From contig NZ_JACSQI010000002.1 in NCBI RefSeq assembly GCF_014836715.1, forward strand, positions 372,001 to 436,000: DNA of 64,000 nucleotides. The letters run 5' to 3'. Shown piece after piece: positions 1 through 13,231 of this stretch. The notes below the pieces were generated by a model. It did not search any database. It was not told where the DNA came from and saw only the letters and a list, made by a program, of their open reading frames with translations. Position numbers and translations under genes: made by a program. Numbering within the stretch: position 1 is the stretch's first letter; each line of letters begins with the position of its first letter. Origin of the DNA: Escherichia whittamii (GTDB lineage: Bacteria; Pseudomonadota; Gammaproteobacteria; Enterobacterales; Enterobacteriaceae).

Positions 1-1212
<1,212 letters not shown>

Positions 1213-1231
1213 TAAATTTTTCGTGATAATA

Positions 1232-1266
1232 AAGCCTGGTCAGGAATTTCTGATCAGGCTTTTTTA
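1232..1266 (+). terminator. argS intrinsic terminator
   Basis: An imperfect hairpin, AGCCTGgTCAG pairing with CTGAtCAGGCT, is followed by a run of six T. It lies 20 bases after the argS stop codon and is on the argS strand. Confidence 0.85.
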
Positions 1267-1388
1267 TTACCATCTAAATGTATTCTGAAAATGAACATGC
1301 CATTGTTTTCTCGCTGTTGAGTAAGAGGTCAGAAGCGTAATATCCAGCCCCAGGAAAACGATAACGGTTGAATTTAAGGAATACAGTA

Positions 1389-1877
1389 GTGTTTAAATTT
1401 CTTGTATTAACATTGGGCATTATCTCTTGCCAGGCTTACGCAGAAGATACAGTTATAGTAAACGACCATGACATTTCACCCATAAAAGATTGTTGGCAAA
1501 AAAATTCAGATGATGATACTGACATTAACGTGGTCAAATCATGCCTGCGACAAGAATACAATCTCGTCGATGCGCAATTAAATAAAGCCTATGGTGAAGC
1601 TTATCGTTATATAGAACAAGTGCCACGCACAGGTGCAAAAAAACCTGATACAGAACAACTTAACCTGCTTAAAAAATCACAGCGAGCGTGGCTGGACTTT
1701 CGGGACAAAGAATGTGAATTAATTCTTTCCAATGAGGACGTTCAGGATTTAACTAACCCTTATTCTGAATCAGAATGGCTATCATGTATGATCATACAGA
1801 CCAACACGCGAACTCGTCAGTTGCAGCTATACCGTAATTCTGAAGATTTTTATCCAAGCCCTTTAACAAGAGGATAA
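1389..1877 (+). CDS. yecT: Exported LprI-type (DUF1311) protein YecT
   Basis: This 162-residue protein matches YecT of E. coli by position between argS and flhE and by sequence. A cleavable signal peptide (FKFLVLTLGIISCQAYA-AE) is followed by a domain of the DUF1311/LprI type, with cysteines near the start of the mature part, the LKKSQRAWLDFRDKEC helix and a late SCMIIQTNTRTRQL helix. In this family the motif is W-x-x-x-R-D-x-x-C. I chose the GTG at 1389 because AAGGA lies 8 bases upstream; a TTG at 1368 would add seven residues without a good ribosome site. The function in E. coli is unknown. Related domains are linked to lysozyme inhibition, but that is not established for YecT. Confidence 0.85.
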   Translation: MFKFLVLTLGIISCQAYAEDTVIVNDHDISPIKDCWQKNSDDDTDINVVKSCLRQEYNLVDAQLNKAYGEAYRYIEQVPRTGAKKPDTEQLNLLKKSQRAWLDFRDKECELILSNEDVQDLTNPYSESEWLSCMIIQTNTRTRQLQLYRNSEDFYPSPLTRG

Positions 1878-1983
1878 TTCACATATTGCTGGCATGTTTT
1901 GTTGCAAGCTATTCCTGATAAATCATTGCAACAAAACATGAAGCCGTTTAACCGTATTATTAAGTATGCACCTTATTTATACG

Positions 1984-2379
1984 TCAGCGATAATTCACAA
2001 TCACTTCATTACGCTGCACCTTTAGCGGCGGAATTAACCGCCCACCACCTGGCACTTCCCAGATAAAGCGCAACGGTTCTGCCGCTGGTATATCGGAAAA
2101 GGCCACTGTACTCCCGCTCTGCCCGTCTAATTCGACACAACGAGATTGCGAACATAAGCGAACCCGCAGTCCCGCAGGGGTCGGGCCGATAAGCTGATAA
2201 CGCCATGCCACCAGCGTCATTAATCCTGAAGCAGATTGTCGCGAAGAAAGAGGCGCTGACGACATCGACTCACCACGATGATTCAACGTCACGCCCGCGC
2301 TACTTGCCTGCCACATCCCCTCCCCGGCGGCTTGCGCCATCAGCGGAAACAATAACATTGCCAATAAGATTTTCATCAT
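1984..2379 (-). CDS. flhE: Flagellar periplasmic protein FlhE
   Basis: This 131-residue periplasmic protein has an N-terminal signal peptide (MMKILLAMLLFPLMAQA). It is the last gene of the flhBAE operon; its ATG overlaps the flhA stop by four bases, which implies translational coupling. FlhE is not required for building flagella. In Salmonella and E. coli it has been linked to preventing proton leakage through the export gate. The sequence keeps two cysteines in the RLCSQSRCVEL segment that could form a disulfide in the mature protein. Length matches the usual 130 residues. Confidence 0.93.
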   Translation of the reverse strand: MMKILLAMLLFPLMAQAAGEGMWQASSAGVTLNHRGESMSSAPLSSRQSASGLMTLVAWRYQLIGPTPAGLRVRLCSQSRCVELDGQSGSTVAFSDIPAAEPLRFIWEVPGGGRLIPPLKVQRNEVIVNYR

Positions 2380-4454
2380 TTACCGCCAATTGTCGCCGTC
2401 ATTCGGATTTGCCGATTATCAGAGAGTTCGAGATTCGACAGCACCACCAGTTGCGGCAGGCTGCGGCGCAGGAAGCGAGACAATAATGGTCGCAGCGCGT
2501 GGTTCACTAACAGTACCGGCGGCGCACCTAACATCTCCTGACGGGACAGCGCTTCCTGAGTTTGCGCCAGTAAACGATCCGCCAGCCCAGGTTCCAGTCC
2601 CCCTCCGCCCTGCAACGCCTGTAATAATAAACGTTCCAGCGGCGTGTCGAGGCCAATAACATTAACTTCATCTTTGCCGGGGAACCACTGCTGGGTAATC
2701 GCTCGCCCCAACGCCACGCGGACGACGGCGGTTAATTCATGCGGATCGCTCTGAATGGGCGCATGCTCCGCCAGCGTTTCGAGAATGGTGCGCATATCGC
2801 GAATCGCTACTTTTTCATCGAGCAGGTTTTGCAGCACTTTATGCAACGTGGTGAGCGTGACGACGCCTGGAACTAAATCTTCCGTCAGCTTTGGCATCTC
2901 CTGGGCGACGCGATCCAGCAGTTGTTGCGCCTCCTGGCGACCAAACAACTCTGCGGCATGCTGGCTAATGAGATGGTTAAGATGCGTTGCCACCACCGTG
3001 CTGGCCTCAACCACGGTATACCCCTGAATCTGCGCTTGTTCTTTCAGCGCACTTTCGATCCAGATAGCATTCAGACCAAATGCCGGATCGACGGTTGCCT
3101 CACCAGGTAACGTTCCGGCAGCGGTCCCCGGGTTAATCGCTAACCAGCGCCCCGGATAAGCATCACCACTGCCAATCTCTACACCTTTCATCAAAATACG
3201 ATAACGTGCTGGTTGCAGATCCATATTGTCGCGAATATGCACCACCGGCGGCAGGAAGCCCATTTCCTGAGCAAATTTCTTGCGAATACTACGAATACGG
3301 CCCAACAACTCGCCATCTTGTTGGAAATCAACCATCGGAATCAGTCGATAGCCCACTTCCATTCCCAGGGAATCTTCCAGTTGCACATCATTCCACGTTG
3401 CTTCGACTACAGCATTATTCTCCGCCATTTTTACCGGCTTTGGTTCGGCAGGCGCTTTTTGTTCGCGCCCGCGTATCCACCATGCCAGCCCGAGCAATCC
3501 CGCCGTGAACAGTAAAAATACCAGGTTCGGCATTCCTGGCACCAGCCCCAGTAAACCGAGCACGGCGGCGCTTAACAACATAACGCTTGGGTTACTGAAA
3601 AGCTGATTCACCATCTGCTCACCAACGTCCTGATCGGTGCTGACACGCGTAACGATGACCCCTGCGGCGGTAGAAATTACCAGCGCCGGAATTTGTGCCA
3701 CCAGGCCGTCACCAATGGTCAATAGCGTATAACTTTCCGCCGCATGCCCCATGCTCATACCATGTTGCAGCACGCCGACCAACAATCCACCGACAACGTT
3801 AATGACCATGATGAGGATCCCGGCGATGGCATCGCCGCGAACAAACTTACTTGCCCCATCCATTGAGCCATAAAAATCGGCTTCCTGTGTTACTTCGGAA
3901 CGGCGTTTTTTCGCCTCTTCTTCACCAATCAATCCGGCGTTGAGGTCGGCGTCAATCGCCATCTGCTTACCTGGCATACCATCGAGAACAAAGCGCGCGC
4001 CCACTTCCGCGATACGCCCGGCACCTTTGGTAATAACCATAAAGTTGATGATCACGAGGATGACGAACACCACAATACCGATAGCAAAGTTGCCGCCAAC
4101 GAGAAAATGACCAAATGCTTCGACAACCTTCCCTGCCGCCGCCGCGCCGGTATGGCCTTCCATCAAAATGATACGGGTTGAAGCCACGTTAAGTGCCAGA
4201 CGTAACAGCGTGGTGAACAGCAGGATTGTCGGAAACGCAGCAAACTCGAGCGTACGCTGAGTAAACATCGCCACCAGTAACACCATGATCGACAACGCGA
4301 TATTAAAGGTAAACAGCAGGTCGAGAATGAATGCGGGCAGTGGCAGCACCATCATCGACAATATCAGCAAGATCAAAATCGGTCCGGCAAGGATCTGCCA
4401 TTGTGTTGATTTCAGATTTGCGGGCAGGCGCAGCATCGCGGCCAGATTACTCAT
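2376..4454 (-). CDS. flhA: Flagellar export gate protein FlhA
   Basis: FlhA (692 residues, normal length) is the major inner-membrane protein of the flagellar type III export gate. The N-terminal third is hydrophobic with about eight membrane helices. The FHIPEP family signature (RFVLDGMPGKQMAIDAD) is visible at residues 154-170 in the cytoplasmic loop, and a long cytosolic domain that docks chaperone-substrate complexes begins near residue 330. The gene lies between flhB (8-base overlap) and flhE (4-base overlap) in one operon of the FlhDC-activated class II type. No truncation or frameshift is seen. Confidence 0.98.
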   Translation of the reverse strand: MSNLAAMLRLPANLKSTQWQILAGPILILLILSMMVLPLPAFILDLLFTFNIALSIMVLLVAMFTQRTLEFAAFPTILLFTTLLRLALNVASTRIILMEGHTGAAAAGKVVEAFGHFLVGGNFAIGIVVFVILVIINFMVITKGAGRIAEVGARFVLDGMPGKQMAIDADLNAGLIGEEEAKKRRSEVTQEADFYGSMDGASKFVRGDAIAGILIMVINVVGGLLVGVLQHGMSMGHAAESYTLLTIGDGLVAQIPALVISTAAGVIVTRVSTDQDVGEQMVNQLFSNPSVMLLSAAVLGLLGLVPGMPNLVFLLFTAGLLGLAWWIRGREQKAPAEPKPVKMAENNAVVEATWNDVQLEDSLGMEVGYRLIPMVDFQQDGELLGRIRSIRKKFAQEMGFLPPVVHIRDNMDLQPARYRILMKGVEIGSGDAYPGRWLAINPGTAAGTLPGEATVDPAFGLNAIWIESALKEQAQIQGYTVVEASTVVATHLNHLISQHAAELFGRQEAQQLLDRVAQEMPKLTEDLVPGVVTLTTLHKVLQNLLDEKVAIRDMRTILETLAEHAPIQSDPHELTAVVRVALGRAITQQWFPGKDEVNVIGLDTPLERLLLQALQGGGGLEPGLADRLLAQTQEALSRQEMLGAPPVLLVNHALRPLLSRFLRRSLPQLVVLSNLELSDNRQIRMTATIGGK

Positions 4455-5595
4455 GGGTCGGTTTCTCGTTGATAAAATCCAGGGCTTCCGGCACCGGAAG
4501 ATGAGTAGGTTGTACAGGGCGTTGTCCCCCCGCCAGACGCCAGCGTTTCAGTTGCCAGACCCAGGCCAGCACTTCCGCCACAGCGGCATAGAGTTGACCA
4601 GGTATTTGTTGACCGATTTCGGCATGTCGATACAGCGCACGCGCCAGCGGCGGCGCTTCGAGAGTCGGGACGTTATTTTCAGCGGCTATTTCACGAATGC
4701 GTAATGCCACCAGCCCCGCGCCCTTGGCAACGACTTTTGGCGCACTCATTTTGTTTTCGTCGTACTGCAAAGCCACTGAGTAGTGAGTTGGGTTATTGAC
4801 GATAACGTCCGCTTTCGGCACATCGGCCATCATCCGCCGCCGCGCTGCAGCCCGCTGCATCTGACGAATTCGCCCTTTGACATGGGGGTCGCCTTCGCTT
4901 TGTTTGAACTCATCACGAATATCCTGCCGTGACATACGCAGTTTTTTCAGGTGGCTGAAGATTTGGAAAAAGACGTCAAATCCCACCATCGGAATAACGC
5001 CAAGCACTACCAGCAGCGCGCATAGCCCGACCAGATCCATAGCGTTTCCCATCGCGGTTATGGGGGACTCCGCCATTAAGCGCATCATTTGCGGCCAGTG
5101 GTGCCAGAGATAAAAACCAGTCACGCTGCCAACCAGAAGGGATTTCAGTATCGCTTTCAGCAACTCCGCACCGGTTTGTGCCGAAAACATCCGCTTAATG
5201 CCTGGTAACGGGTTAAGTTTGGAAAACTTCGGCTGCAAGGATTTGCCACTAAATACCAGCCCTCCCAGCATGACGGGCGAAATGAGCGCCACCAGCACCA
5301 CGCCGCTAATCAGTGGCAGCAGTGCCAGCATAGCTTCTCTGATCAGCAGAATAATTTGCCCGAGGATCAGATTCGGGTCCTTGATGATACTGTGATCAAA
5401 ATGCAATCCCGCGGAGAGCATGCCCGACAAACGACGGGCCAGCGACACACCGCCAAACCAAATAACACACACGCCCACCAACAAAATCAGCAGCGACGTT
5501 AACTCACGGGAACGCGGGATTTGCCCCTCTTCCCGCGCTTTTTCAAGTCGGTGAGGTGTGGGGGCTTCTGTTTTGTCGTCGCTCTCGTCAGACAC
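4447..5595 (-). CDS. flhB: Flagellar export specificity switch FlhB
   Basis: FlhB (382 residues) controls the switch from rod/hook to filament export. There are four membrane helices in the first half, then a linker and a cytosolic autocleavage domain. The autocleavage motif NPTH is intact at residues 268-271, so the Asn-Pro cut needed for switching is expected. It is the first gene of flhBAE, read leftward. About 200 bases with REP-type repeats separate it from cheZ. The conserved GEKTEKPTPKRLEKAREEG-like start is present here as DKTEAPTPHRLEKAREEG. Confidence 0.98.
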   Translation of the reverse strand: MSDESDDKTEAPTPHRLEKAREEGQIPRSRELTSLLILLVGVCVIWFGGVSLARRLSGMLSAGLHFDHSIIKDPNLILGQIILLIREAMLALLPLISGVVLVALISPVMLGGLVFSGKSLQPKFSKLNPLPGIKRMFSAQTGAELLKAILKSLLVGSVTGFYLWHHWPQMMRLMAESPITAMGNAMDLVGLCALLVVLGVIPMVGFDVFFQIFSHLKKLRMSRQDIRDEFKQSEGDPHVKGRIRQMQRAAARRRMMADVPKADVIVNNPTHYSVALQYDENKMSAPKVVAKGAGLVALRIREIAAENNVPTLEAPPLARALYRHAEIGQQIPGQLYAAVAEVLAWVWQLKRWRLAGGQRPVQPTHLPVPEALDFINEKPTHE

Positions 5596-5726
5596 ATCGC
5601 CAATCCCGGAAAGTGTAATAAGCGTGAATGATGCCAGAGCGAAAAGAGTTCAATGGTTAGAGTAAGGGGTAAAACAGGCGGGATTTATGGCTTTTGCCAC
5701 CGCACACCAGGCATGGTGACATGTTT

Positions 5727-5792
5727 GTCGGGTACGGCGTAAACGCCTTATCCGACCTTGAAGAGCTGATGTGACGGAGCCGCGTCACATCA
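5727..5792. repeat. REP/BIME-type palindromes between flhB and cheZ
   Basis: Bases 5727-5756 are a REP-like palindrome (GTCGGGTACGGCG... ACGCCTTATCCGAC). A second perfect 9-base inverted repeat, TGATGTGAC/GTCACATCA, follows at 5767-5792. Together they form an intergenic mosaic element of the kind common in Escherichia, placed just downstream of cheZ, where it probably stabilises or ends the cheZ transcript. Confidence 0.75.
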
Positions 5793-5803
5793 GGCAATAC
5801 AAA

Positions 5804-6448
5804 TCAAAACCCAAGGCTATCCAACAAATCGTCCACCTGATCCTGACTGGCTACCACACCGGCTTTGCTGGTATCAACCTGTGGTCCATTCAGCAAGCTC
5901 TGGCTTTCACGCTTCGGACGTGCATCCTGTTCCGGGATATTTTCCAGCAACACCATTAGCAGCTGGCGTTCAATCTCCTGAATGACATCCATCATCCGCT
6001 TAATCACCTGCCCGGTGAGATCCTGAAAATCCTGTGCCATCATGATTTCCAGCAACTGCGCATTGGTAAAACCAGTATGCGTCGGCACATCCGCCAGAAA
6101 TTGCCGTGTATCGGTTACCAGTTCGCGGGCGTCGGCAAGGTCAATGGGATCGGCAAACCAGTCATCCCAGCGTTGGGTTAACGCTTTTGCTGATTTCTCC
6201 ATGTGATCCTGATGCGGTTGTGAAGCCTCAACGCTGTTCAGCGCCCGTTCCGCAGCCTGGGCGGTCATCTGCACAACGTAGTACAAACGATCGCGGGCAT
6301 CGGGGATGGCTTCCGCCGCTTCGGCAATGGCCTGGTCCAGCCCCAGCTCCCGCAGACTGTCGCGCAGCATACGCGTCAGGCTGCCGATGCGCGCAATGAT
6401 ATCGCCAGCTGAATGCTCGTCAGCAGGTTTGATTGATGGTTGCATCAT
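5804..6448 (-). CDS. cheZ: CheY-P phosphatase CheZ
   Basis: CheZ (214 residues) dephosphorylates CheY-P and so resets the flagellar switch. The catalytic stretch [13 protein letters not shown], with the Asp and Gln equivalent to D143 and Q147, is intact. So is the C-terminal CheY-docking peptide [15 protein letters not shown]. The start was placed at the double Met [16 protein letters not shown]; the reading frame is open for 38 more codons upstream, but that part overlaps cheY and does not look like CheZ. It is the last gene of the tar-cheRBYZ operon, 10 bases after cheY. Confidence 0.97.
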   Translation of the reverse strand: MMQPSIKPADEHSAGDIIARIGSLTRMLRDSLRELGLDQAIAEAAEAIPDARDRLYYVVQMTAQAAERALNSVEASQPHQDHMEKSAKALTQRWDDWFADPIDLADARELVTDTRQFLADVPTHTGFTNAQLLEIMMAQDFQDLTGQVIKRMMDVIQEIERQLLMVLLENIPEQDARPKRESQSLLNGPQVDTSKAGVVASQDQVDDLLDSLGF

Positions 6449-6458
6449 AGTCGCATCC

Positions 6459-7912
<1,454 letters not shown>

Positions 7913-7914
7913 CG

Positions 7915-8775
7915 TTAATCCTTACTTAGCGCATACACCGTCTGTCCACGCAGGATGAAGCTGCGCTCAAGGTGGCTAAAGTTTTCAGAGTGACCCGCAA
8001 ACAACAATCCGTCGGGTTTAAGCAGCGGAACAAAGCGGCGCAAAATCTCCTGTTGAGTCGTTTGATCGAAGTAGATCATGACGTTACGACAGAAGATCGC
8101 ATCGAACGGCCCCGGTGCTGCGTACTGTTTCGCTAGCAAATTCAGCGGGGAAAAATCGATATAGTTCGCCAGTGCCTGACGCACACGCACCAGCCCTTGA
8201 TGCGGCCCCGTGCCGCGCATGAAGTAGCGCTGGAGTTGCTGCGGCGTCAGGTTTTTCAGCTCTTCATGGCGATAAATGCCGCTTCTGGCTTTCTCCAGCA
8301 CTTCGGTGTCGATATCGCTGGCGAACACTTTCCAGCGTCCGGGCGCGGTGCCCAGCGTGTCCGCCAACGTCATGGCAATACTGTACGGTTCTTCACCTGT
8401 CGATGCCGCCGCACTCCATACGCGATACTCGCCAGAACAGCGGCGGGCGTGCTCCGCGAGCAATGGGAAATGATGCCCCTCGCGGAAAAATGCCGTCAGG
8501 TTTGTGGTCAGTGAGTTAATAAACGCCTGCCACTCACCGCTGTGCTGATTAGATTCCAGTAAATTCAGATAGTGGCCGAAGTCTGCAAGCCCCAGCGAAC
8601 GCAAACGACGAACCAGTCGGTTGTAGACCATGTCGCGTTTATGGTCGGCCAGGACTATCCCCGCACGTTGATAGATCAATTGACTTATCCGTCGAAAATG
8701 CGCGTCAGAAAGCGCCAGGCGCTCGGTCATCTGTAACAATAAAGACGTTTGCCCGCAGGGCAGAGATGATGTCAT
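7915..8775 (-). CDS. cheR: Chemoreceptor methyltransferase CheR
   Basis: CheR (286 residues) methylates receptor glutamates using S-adenosylmethionine. An all-helical N-terminal domain (about residues 1-90) precedes the SAM-binding domain, which has the [21 protein letters not shown] and [12 protein letters not shown] motifs. A beta-subdomain in the middle binds the NWETF pentapeptide, and the only receptor encoded here, Tar, still ends in that peptide. The upstream neighbour should be tap but only a remnant is left; the ribosome site (AGAAGG) and start appear intact. Confidence 0.97.
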   Translation of the reverse strand: MTSSLPCGQTSLLLQMTERLALSDAHFRRISQLIYQRAGIVLADHKRDMVYNRLVRRLRSLGLADFGHYLNLLESNQHSGEWQAFINSLTTNLTAFFREGHHFPLLAEHARRCSGEYRVWSAAASTGEEPYSIAMTLADTLGTAPGRWKVFASDIDTEVLEKARSGIYRHEELKNLTPQQLQRYFMRGTGPHQGLVRVRQALANYIDFSPLNLLAKQYAAPGPFDAIFCRNVMIYFDQTTQQEILRRFVPLLKPDGLLFAGHSENFSHLERSFILRGQTVYALSKD

Positions 8776-8793
8776 AGCGCCTTCTCAGTCACT

Positions 8794-8862
8794 TCAGGAA
8801 ACCGCGGACACAGCCTGTAACTGCGCCGATTGTGTCGTATAACGACTTATAAATAGCGCCAT
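8794..8862 (-). pseudogene. tap: Fossil 3' end of tap (dipeptide receptor)
   Basis: In E. coli K-12 the Tap receptor gene lies between tar and cheR. Here that space is only 161 bases. Read leftward it holds a 22-codon frame ending in QSAQLQAVSAVS-stop, 18 bases before cheR. K-12 Tap, as I remember it, ends in a very similar ESVQLQIAPVVS, and the residues before it (ALFIS against VAVFTL) also line up loosely. A stop interrupts the frame further upstream, so the rest of tap is gone. This is a deletion that spared the operon's downstream genes. Confidence 0.7.
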
Positions 8863-8936
8863 CAGAAACGATAAGCGCAACGTTCAGTTGCATCATTCGC
8901 CTCATCTGGCGGCAATGGCGCTTGAGTAAATACTCA

Positions 8937-10592
8937 TCAAAATGTTTCCCAGTTTGGATCTTGTTCAGAAATACGCAGTCGCGGCTGTGCGGGTGGTTGT
9001 TCAGTACCAGGACGGGATTGCGGTTTGTTCGTTTGCGAATTGGCAGCCAGACGGAATGTGGAAACGGCTTGCGTTAAACGGCTGGCCTGCTCTTCAAGGG
9101 CCGCCGCCGCGGAAGCAGATTCCTGCACCAGCGATGCGTTTTGTTGGGTGACGCGATCCATTTCCGACACCGCCAGCGCCACTTGATCAATGCCGCGACT
9201 TTGTTCATCCGATGCCGATGCAATCTCGCCCATAATGTCGGTAACTCGGGTGACGGCATTAACAATATTCGTCATGGTTTCCCCGGCACTTTCTACCAGC
9301 ACCGAACCGGTATCAACGCGGGAGACGGAGTCTTCAATCAGCGTTTTGATCTCTTTTGCCGCCTGGGCGCTGCGACTGGCGAGATTACGCACTTCGCCCG
9401 CCACCACGGCAAAACCACGCCCCTGTTCCCCTGCTCGGGCGGCTTCAACAGCAGCGTTCAGCGCGAGGATATTGGTCTGGAAAGCAATGCCGTCAATAAC
9501 GCTAATAATGTCGGCAATTTTCTGTGAACTGTCGGCAATTTCGTGCATGGTTTTCACCACGCCGTCCACGACTTTGCCACCATGCTGGGCAGTATCGGAG
9601 GCACTTTGCGCCAGTTGTGAGGCTTGACGAGCGTTATCGGCGTTCTGTTTCACCGTCGCGGTGAGCTGCTCCATGCTGGCGGCCGTTTCTTCCAGCGCCG
9701 ATGCCTGCTGTTCAGTACGAGAGGAAAGATCGGTATTACCCGTAGCAATTTCACGTGTACCAGCATAGATAGCGTCAGAACCTTCGCGCACATGGTTGAC
9801 CGTGTCAGTCAGAGAGCGCTGCATATGTGAAACGCTCTGTGCCAGGTCGCCCATTTCACTTCGTCCGGCAATGCTGAGGGTATTTGCCAGATTGCCACCA
9901 GCAATTTCTCGGATGTGGGAAATGATCTTCGCTAACGGGTTAAGTAGCATGCGACGGATGCCATACCATGCCACCAGCAGAATCAATACCACCACCAACG
10001 CGATTACCGCAAGTTGCCACTGGGCAAATCGGTAATCATCCGCGTTGGCAGTAACGATATCGCGATACAGTTTTTCACTACTGAGGGCGTACTGGGCAAA
10101 GGCTTCGCCCATCGCATTTTGCATTCCCTGGGTTGGCTGAGTGAAATAGGCTCCGGTATTGCCATAATCCAGATAATCAATCAGCTCTGTTAATGCTGTG
10201 TGATAGTTTTTATATTTTTCATCGATATTACGACTGGTAGCGACCATTTCAGGTAACGGCGCCATGATTTTGAATTTTTTATAATGGATTGCAGCCTGAG
10301 CCAATGTTTTCCTGGCGCTATCAAGCAATTCAGCTTTGGCGTTACTTTGTTGATTGGATGAATCCATCATCATCCGCACGGCTGAACGACTCAGGTTAAT
10401 GCGCGTTTGCAGCATTAAATCCCAGGTTGAGGTCAGCTCGCTCTGCTGTTCCCGTAATTGATTGGAAACGACAAAACTTTTCTGGCTATGGTGAAGAGAA
10501 GAAAAAAACAGACTTCCGGAAATAAGCTGTAACAGTGCGAATACCCCCAGCACCATTACCAACAGCGTGACTACGCGGATACGGTTAATCAT
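8937..10592 (-). CDS. tar: Aspartate/maltose chemoreceptor Tar
   Basis: Tar (551 residues) senses aspartate and, through maltose-binding protein, maltose. TM1 is near residues 7-30, followed by a periplasmic four-helix sensor, TM2 with [16 protein letters not shown], a HAMP domain, and the long cytoplasmic coiled coil. The signalling tip ([34 protein letters not shown] region) and the C-terminal NWETF docking peptide for CheR and CheB are intact. I start at MINRIRVV; the frame is open for 25 more codons upstream, but those run across the sigma-28 promoter. It is the only intact receptor in the locus. Confidence 0.97.
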   Translation of the reverse strand: MINRIRVVTLLVMVLGVFALLQLISGSLFFSSLHHSQKSFVVSNQLREQQSELTSTWDLMLQTRINLSRSAVRMMMDSSNQQSNAKAELLDSARKTLAQAAIHYKKFKIMAPLPEMVATSRNIDEKYKNYHTALTELIDYLDYGNTGAYFTQPTQGMQNAMGEAFAQYALSSEKLYRDIVTANADDYRFAQWQLAVIALVVVLILLVAWYGIRRMLLNPLAKIISHIREIAGGNLANTLSIAGRSEMGDLAQSVSHMQRSLTDTVNHVREGSDAIYAGTREIATGNTDLSSRTEQQASALEETAASMEQLTATVKQNADNARQASQLAQSASDTAQHGGKVVDGVVKTMHEIADSSQKIADIISVIDGIAFQTNILALNAAVEAARAGEQGRGFAVVAGEVRNLASRSAQAAKEIKTLIEDSVSRVDTGSVLVESAGETMTNIVNAVTRVTDIMGEIASASDEQSRGIDQVALAVSEMDRVTQQNASLVQESASAAAALEEQASRLTQAVSTFRLAANSQTNKPQSRPGTEQPPAQPRLRISEQDPNWETF

Positions 10593-10623
10593 AAGGCACC
10601 TTCCTGAAAACAAGTTGATTTCG

Positions 10624-10650
10624 TTATCGGCAGGAAGGTGGGAAACTTTA
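10624..10650 (-). promoter_or_regulatory. Sigma-28 (FliA) promoter of tar-cheRBYZ
   Basis: On the minus strand TAAA is followed after exactly 15 bases by GCCGATAA, a perfect match to the flagellar sigma-28 consensus. It lies 32 bases upstream of the tar start codon and makes the meche operon a class III flagellar unit. Confidence 0.93.
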
Positions 10651-10681
10651 TTTCTGATGCCAGTCATGGCGAAATTAAAAT

Positions 10682-10708
10682 AAAAAACCCGATATGCAGG
10701 GCATCGGG
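10682..10708 (-). terminator. Terminator after cheW (end of mocha operon)
   Basis: On the minus strand the stem CCCGAT/ATCGGG is followed by six T. It lies 29 bases past the cheW stop and before the tar promoter, separating motAB-cheAW from tar-cheRBYZ. Confidence 0.8.
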
Positions 10709-10737
10709 CTCATTTTATTTGAACACAGCGGGATAAA

Positions 10738-11241
10738 TTATGCGACTTCTGACGCAGCGTTATCCAACAGCGCCATCTCTTCGCTATTCAGCAGCTTTTC
10801 GATATTAACCAGAATTAGCATGCGATCGCCCAGCGCGCCCAGGCCAGTGAGGTATTCTGTGGAAAGCGTCACCGCAAATTCCGGCGCCGGGCGAATTTGT
10901 TCCGCCGTCAACGAAAGAACATCTGAAACGCCATCTACCACAATGCCGACCACCCGCTGCCCAAGATTCAGAACGATAACCACCGTGTTATCGTTGTACT
11001 CCACATCGACCTGGCTGAACTTAATACGCAAGTCGATAATCGGCACAATCACGCCGCGCAGATTAGTGACGCCTTTGATAAACGCTGGCGTATTGGCAAT
11101 CCGCGTGACCTGATCGTAGCCACGGATCTCCTGCACTTTCAAAATATCTATGCCGTACTCTTCGTCACCGAGGGTAAATACCAGAAACTCCTGGCCTGAC
11201 GGTTCGCTGGCCAGCTTTGTTACATTTGTCATACCGGTCAT
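10738..11241 (-). CDS. cheW: Chemotaxis coupling protein CheW
   Basis: CheW (167 residues) links receptors to the CheA kinase in the polar arrays. The SH3-like double-barrel fold is recognisable from [22 protein letters not shown], the [13 protein letters not shown] stretch and [11 protein letters not shown]. The start [15 protein letters not shown] was chosen; a Met seven codons upstream would also fit but lacks similarity. It follows cheA by 21 bases and closes the mocha operon before a terminator. Confidence 0.97.
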   Translation of the reverse strand: MTGMTNVTKLASEPSGQEFLVFTLGDEEYGIDILKVQEIRGYDQVTRIANTPAFIKGVTNLRGVIVPIIDLRIKFSQVDVEYNDNTVVIVLNLGQRVVGIVVDGVSDVLSLTAEQIRPAPEFAVTLSTEYLTGLGALGDRMLILVNIEKLLNSEEMALLDNAASEVA

Positions 11242-11262
11242 ATTTATTCCCTTTTTACTCAA

Positions 11263-13227
11263 TCAGGCGGCGGTATTCGCCATACGTTGTTCGCGGTTTA
11301 TTGCCTGCAAGGCGGAGACATCAACAATCAGTGCCACGCTGCCGTCGCCAAGAATGGTTGCAGCTGAAATTCCAGGGACTTTGCGATAGTTACTTTCAAG
11401 GTTTTTAACCACCACCTGATGTTGACCAATTAACTGATCCACCAGCAAGGCATAGCGGCGACCGCCACTTTGCAGAATGACAACAATCCCCTGTGTAGCT
11501 TCGGTTTTCGCGCCTGCGACGTTGAACACTTTCCACAGTTCGACGATGGGCAGATATTCACCACGCACTTCCAGTACTCGCTCGCCGCCTGCCAGTGGAT
11601 GGAGATCGGCTTCACGAGGTTGTAGTGATTCCATGACGGCGTTCAACGGCAGAATGAAAACTTCATCAGCAACGCGTACGGACATGCCATCGAGGATCGC
11701 CAGCGTTAGCGGCAGTAAAATGCGGATTGTGGTGCCAACGCCCTGCTTCGACTGGATTTCAACGTGGCCGCCCATCTCCTGGATGTTACGCTTGACGACA
11801 TCCATGCCGACGCCGCGCCCGGAGACATCGGTGACCTGCTCCGCCGTGGAAAAACCAGGCGCGAATATCAACATCGCCACTTCGTCGTCAGTCATGTTGT
11901 CGCTAACGCTCAGACCTTGCGAGGCGGCTTTTGCCAGAATCCGCTCACGATTAAGCCCAGCACCATCGTCGGTCACTTCGATGCAGATGTTGCCGCCCTG
12001 GTGTTCCGCAGACAGAATTAAATTTCCAACGCTATCTTTGCCCGTAGCAAGTCGTTTTTCCGGCAGTTCAATACCGTGGTCGAGGCTATTGCGTACCAGG
12101 TGGGTCAGAGGATCGATAATGCGTTCTATCAGACTCTTGTCGAGTTCGGTGGAACTGCCCACCAGCGTCAGTTCCACCTGTTTGCCGAGTTTACCCGCCA
12201 GGTCGCGCACCAGCCGGGGATAGCGGCTAAAGACATATTCCATCGGCATCATGCGAATCGACATCACTGATTCCTGCAAATCGCGGGCGTTACGTTGTAA
12301 CTGCCCCATGCTGGTAATCAAATCCCCATGATTCACCGGGTCCAGTTCACTGGAGCGCTGGGCCAGCATCGACTGAGTAATCACCAGTTCGCCAACGAGG
12401 TTAATCAGCTGATCAACCTTTTCAACCGCCACGCGGATGCTGGTAGATTCGCTACCGCGCGTCGGTTTTTCCCGTTCCACACGTCCTGCTGGCGCTTGTT
12501 CGGCTGCCAGTTTAAGTACCGGTGGCGTGGATATTTTTGGCGCGGATTCTACTGTTTCAAACGCAATCTGACCGGCCTCAATCACAAAACAGAGCACCGC
12601 TTTGATATCATCTTCCGCGATGTCGCCCGGTAATATTGCCGAAAGAGAATCAGCGGCTTTCACCACATCAGTTAACGTTGTCAGATAGCCCAGCTCTTCT
12701 TCCAGCAGATCGACTTCTCCCGCCTTCAGGCACGAAAGTAGAATCCGTCGCGGCGACTCACTGTTACTCTGCTCATCTTGCCGTTCACTTTTGGCAACCA
12801 CACTTAACCGGGTCATGGCGGGTGCCGTTTCGCCTTTCGCTTCTATTGCCAGTTGACGTAAAGCCTGGCAGATATAGTCAAAGCTGGCGGCATCCGGCTC
12901 TTGCGACTGTTTATAAGCGTCGAGCTGTTCCTGCATGGTGTCCTTCGTTTCCAAAAACAGATTGATAATGTCGGTGTTAAGCAGCATTTCACCGCGTCTG
13001 GCTTCATCGAGCAGGTTTTCCATCAAATGCGTGGTTTCCTGCAATATGCTAAAGCCAAAGGTTCCTGCCCCTCCTTTGATGGAGTGGGCAGCACGAAAGA
13101 TGGCATTCAATTGTTCGGCATCTGGCGCTTCTGGCTGTAAATTCAGCAGATGCTGCTCCATATCGGCCAACAGTTCGTCCGCTTCATCAAAAAATGTCTG
13201 ATAAAAATCGCTTATATCCATGCTCAC
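11263..13227 (-). CDS. cheA: Chemotaxis histidine kinase CheA
   Basis: CheA (654 residues) autophosphorylates on H48, within [14 protein letters not shown] of the P1 domain, and passes phosphate to CheY and CheB. After P2 and the P3 dimerisation helices come the ATP-binding P4 domain (N-, G1- and G2-box stretches [30 protein letters not shown]) and the P5 CheW-like regulatory domain. Met98 in ETKDTMQE is the known internal start of the short form CheA-S (first base 12936). It lies 4 bases after motB in the mocha operon. Confidence 0.98.
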   Translation of the reverse strand: MSMDISDFYQTFFDEADELLADMEQHLLNLQPEAPDAEQLNAIFRAAHSIKGGAGTFGFSILQETTHLMENLLDEARRGEMLLNTDIINLFLETKDTMQEQLDAYKQSQEPDAASFDYICQALRQLAIEAKGETAPAMTRLSVVAKSERQDEQSNSESPRRILLSCLKAGEVDLLEEELGYLTTLTDVVKAADSLSAILPGDIAEDDIKAVLCFVIEAGQIAFETVESAPKISTPPVLKLAAEQAPAGRVEREKPTRGSESTSIRVAVEKVDQLINLVGELVITQSMLAQRSSELDPVNHGDLITSMGQLQRNARDLQESVMSIRMMPMEYVFSRYPRLVRDLAGKLGKQVELTLVGSSTELDKSLIERIIDPLTHLVRNSLDHGIELPEKRLATGKDSVGNLILSAEHQGGNICIEVTDDGAGLNRERILAKAASQGLSVSDNMTDDEVAMLIFAPGFSTAEQVTDVSGRGVGMDVVKRNIQEMGGHVEIQSKQGVGTTIRILLPLTLAILDGMSVRVADEVFILPLNAVMESLQPREADLHPLAGGERVLEVRGEYLPIVELWKVFNVAGAKTEATQGIVVILQSGGRRYALLVDQLIGQHQVVVKNLESNYRKVPGISAATILGDGSVALIVDVSALQAINREQRMANTAA

Positions 13228-13231
13228 GCTG

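Noticed and set aside
2205..4704. Rightward frames opposite flhA and flhB
   Set aside because: They are shadows of strongly conserved flagellar genes on the other strand, as are similar frames opposite cheA and tar.
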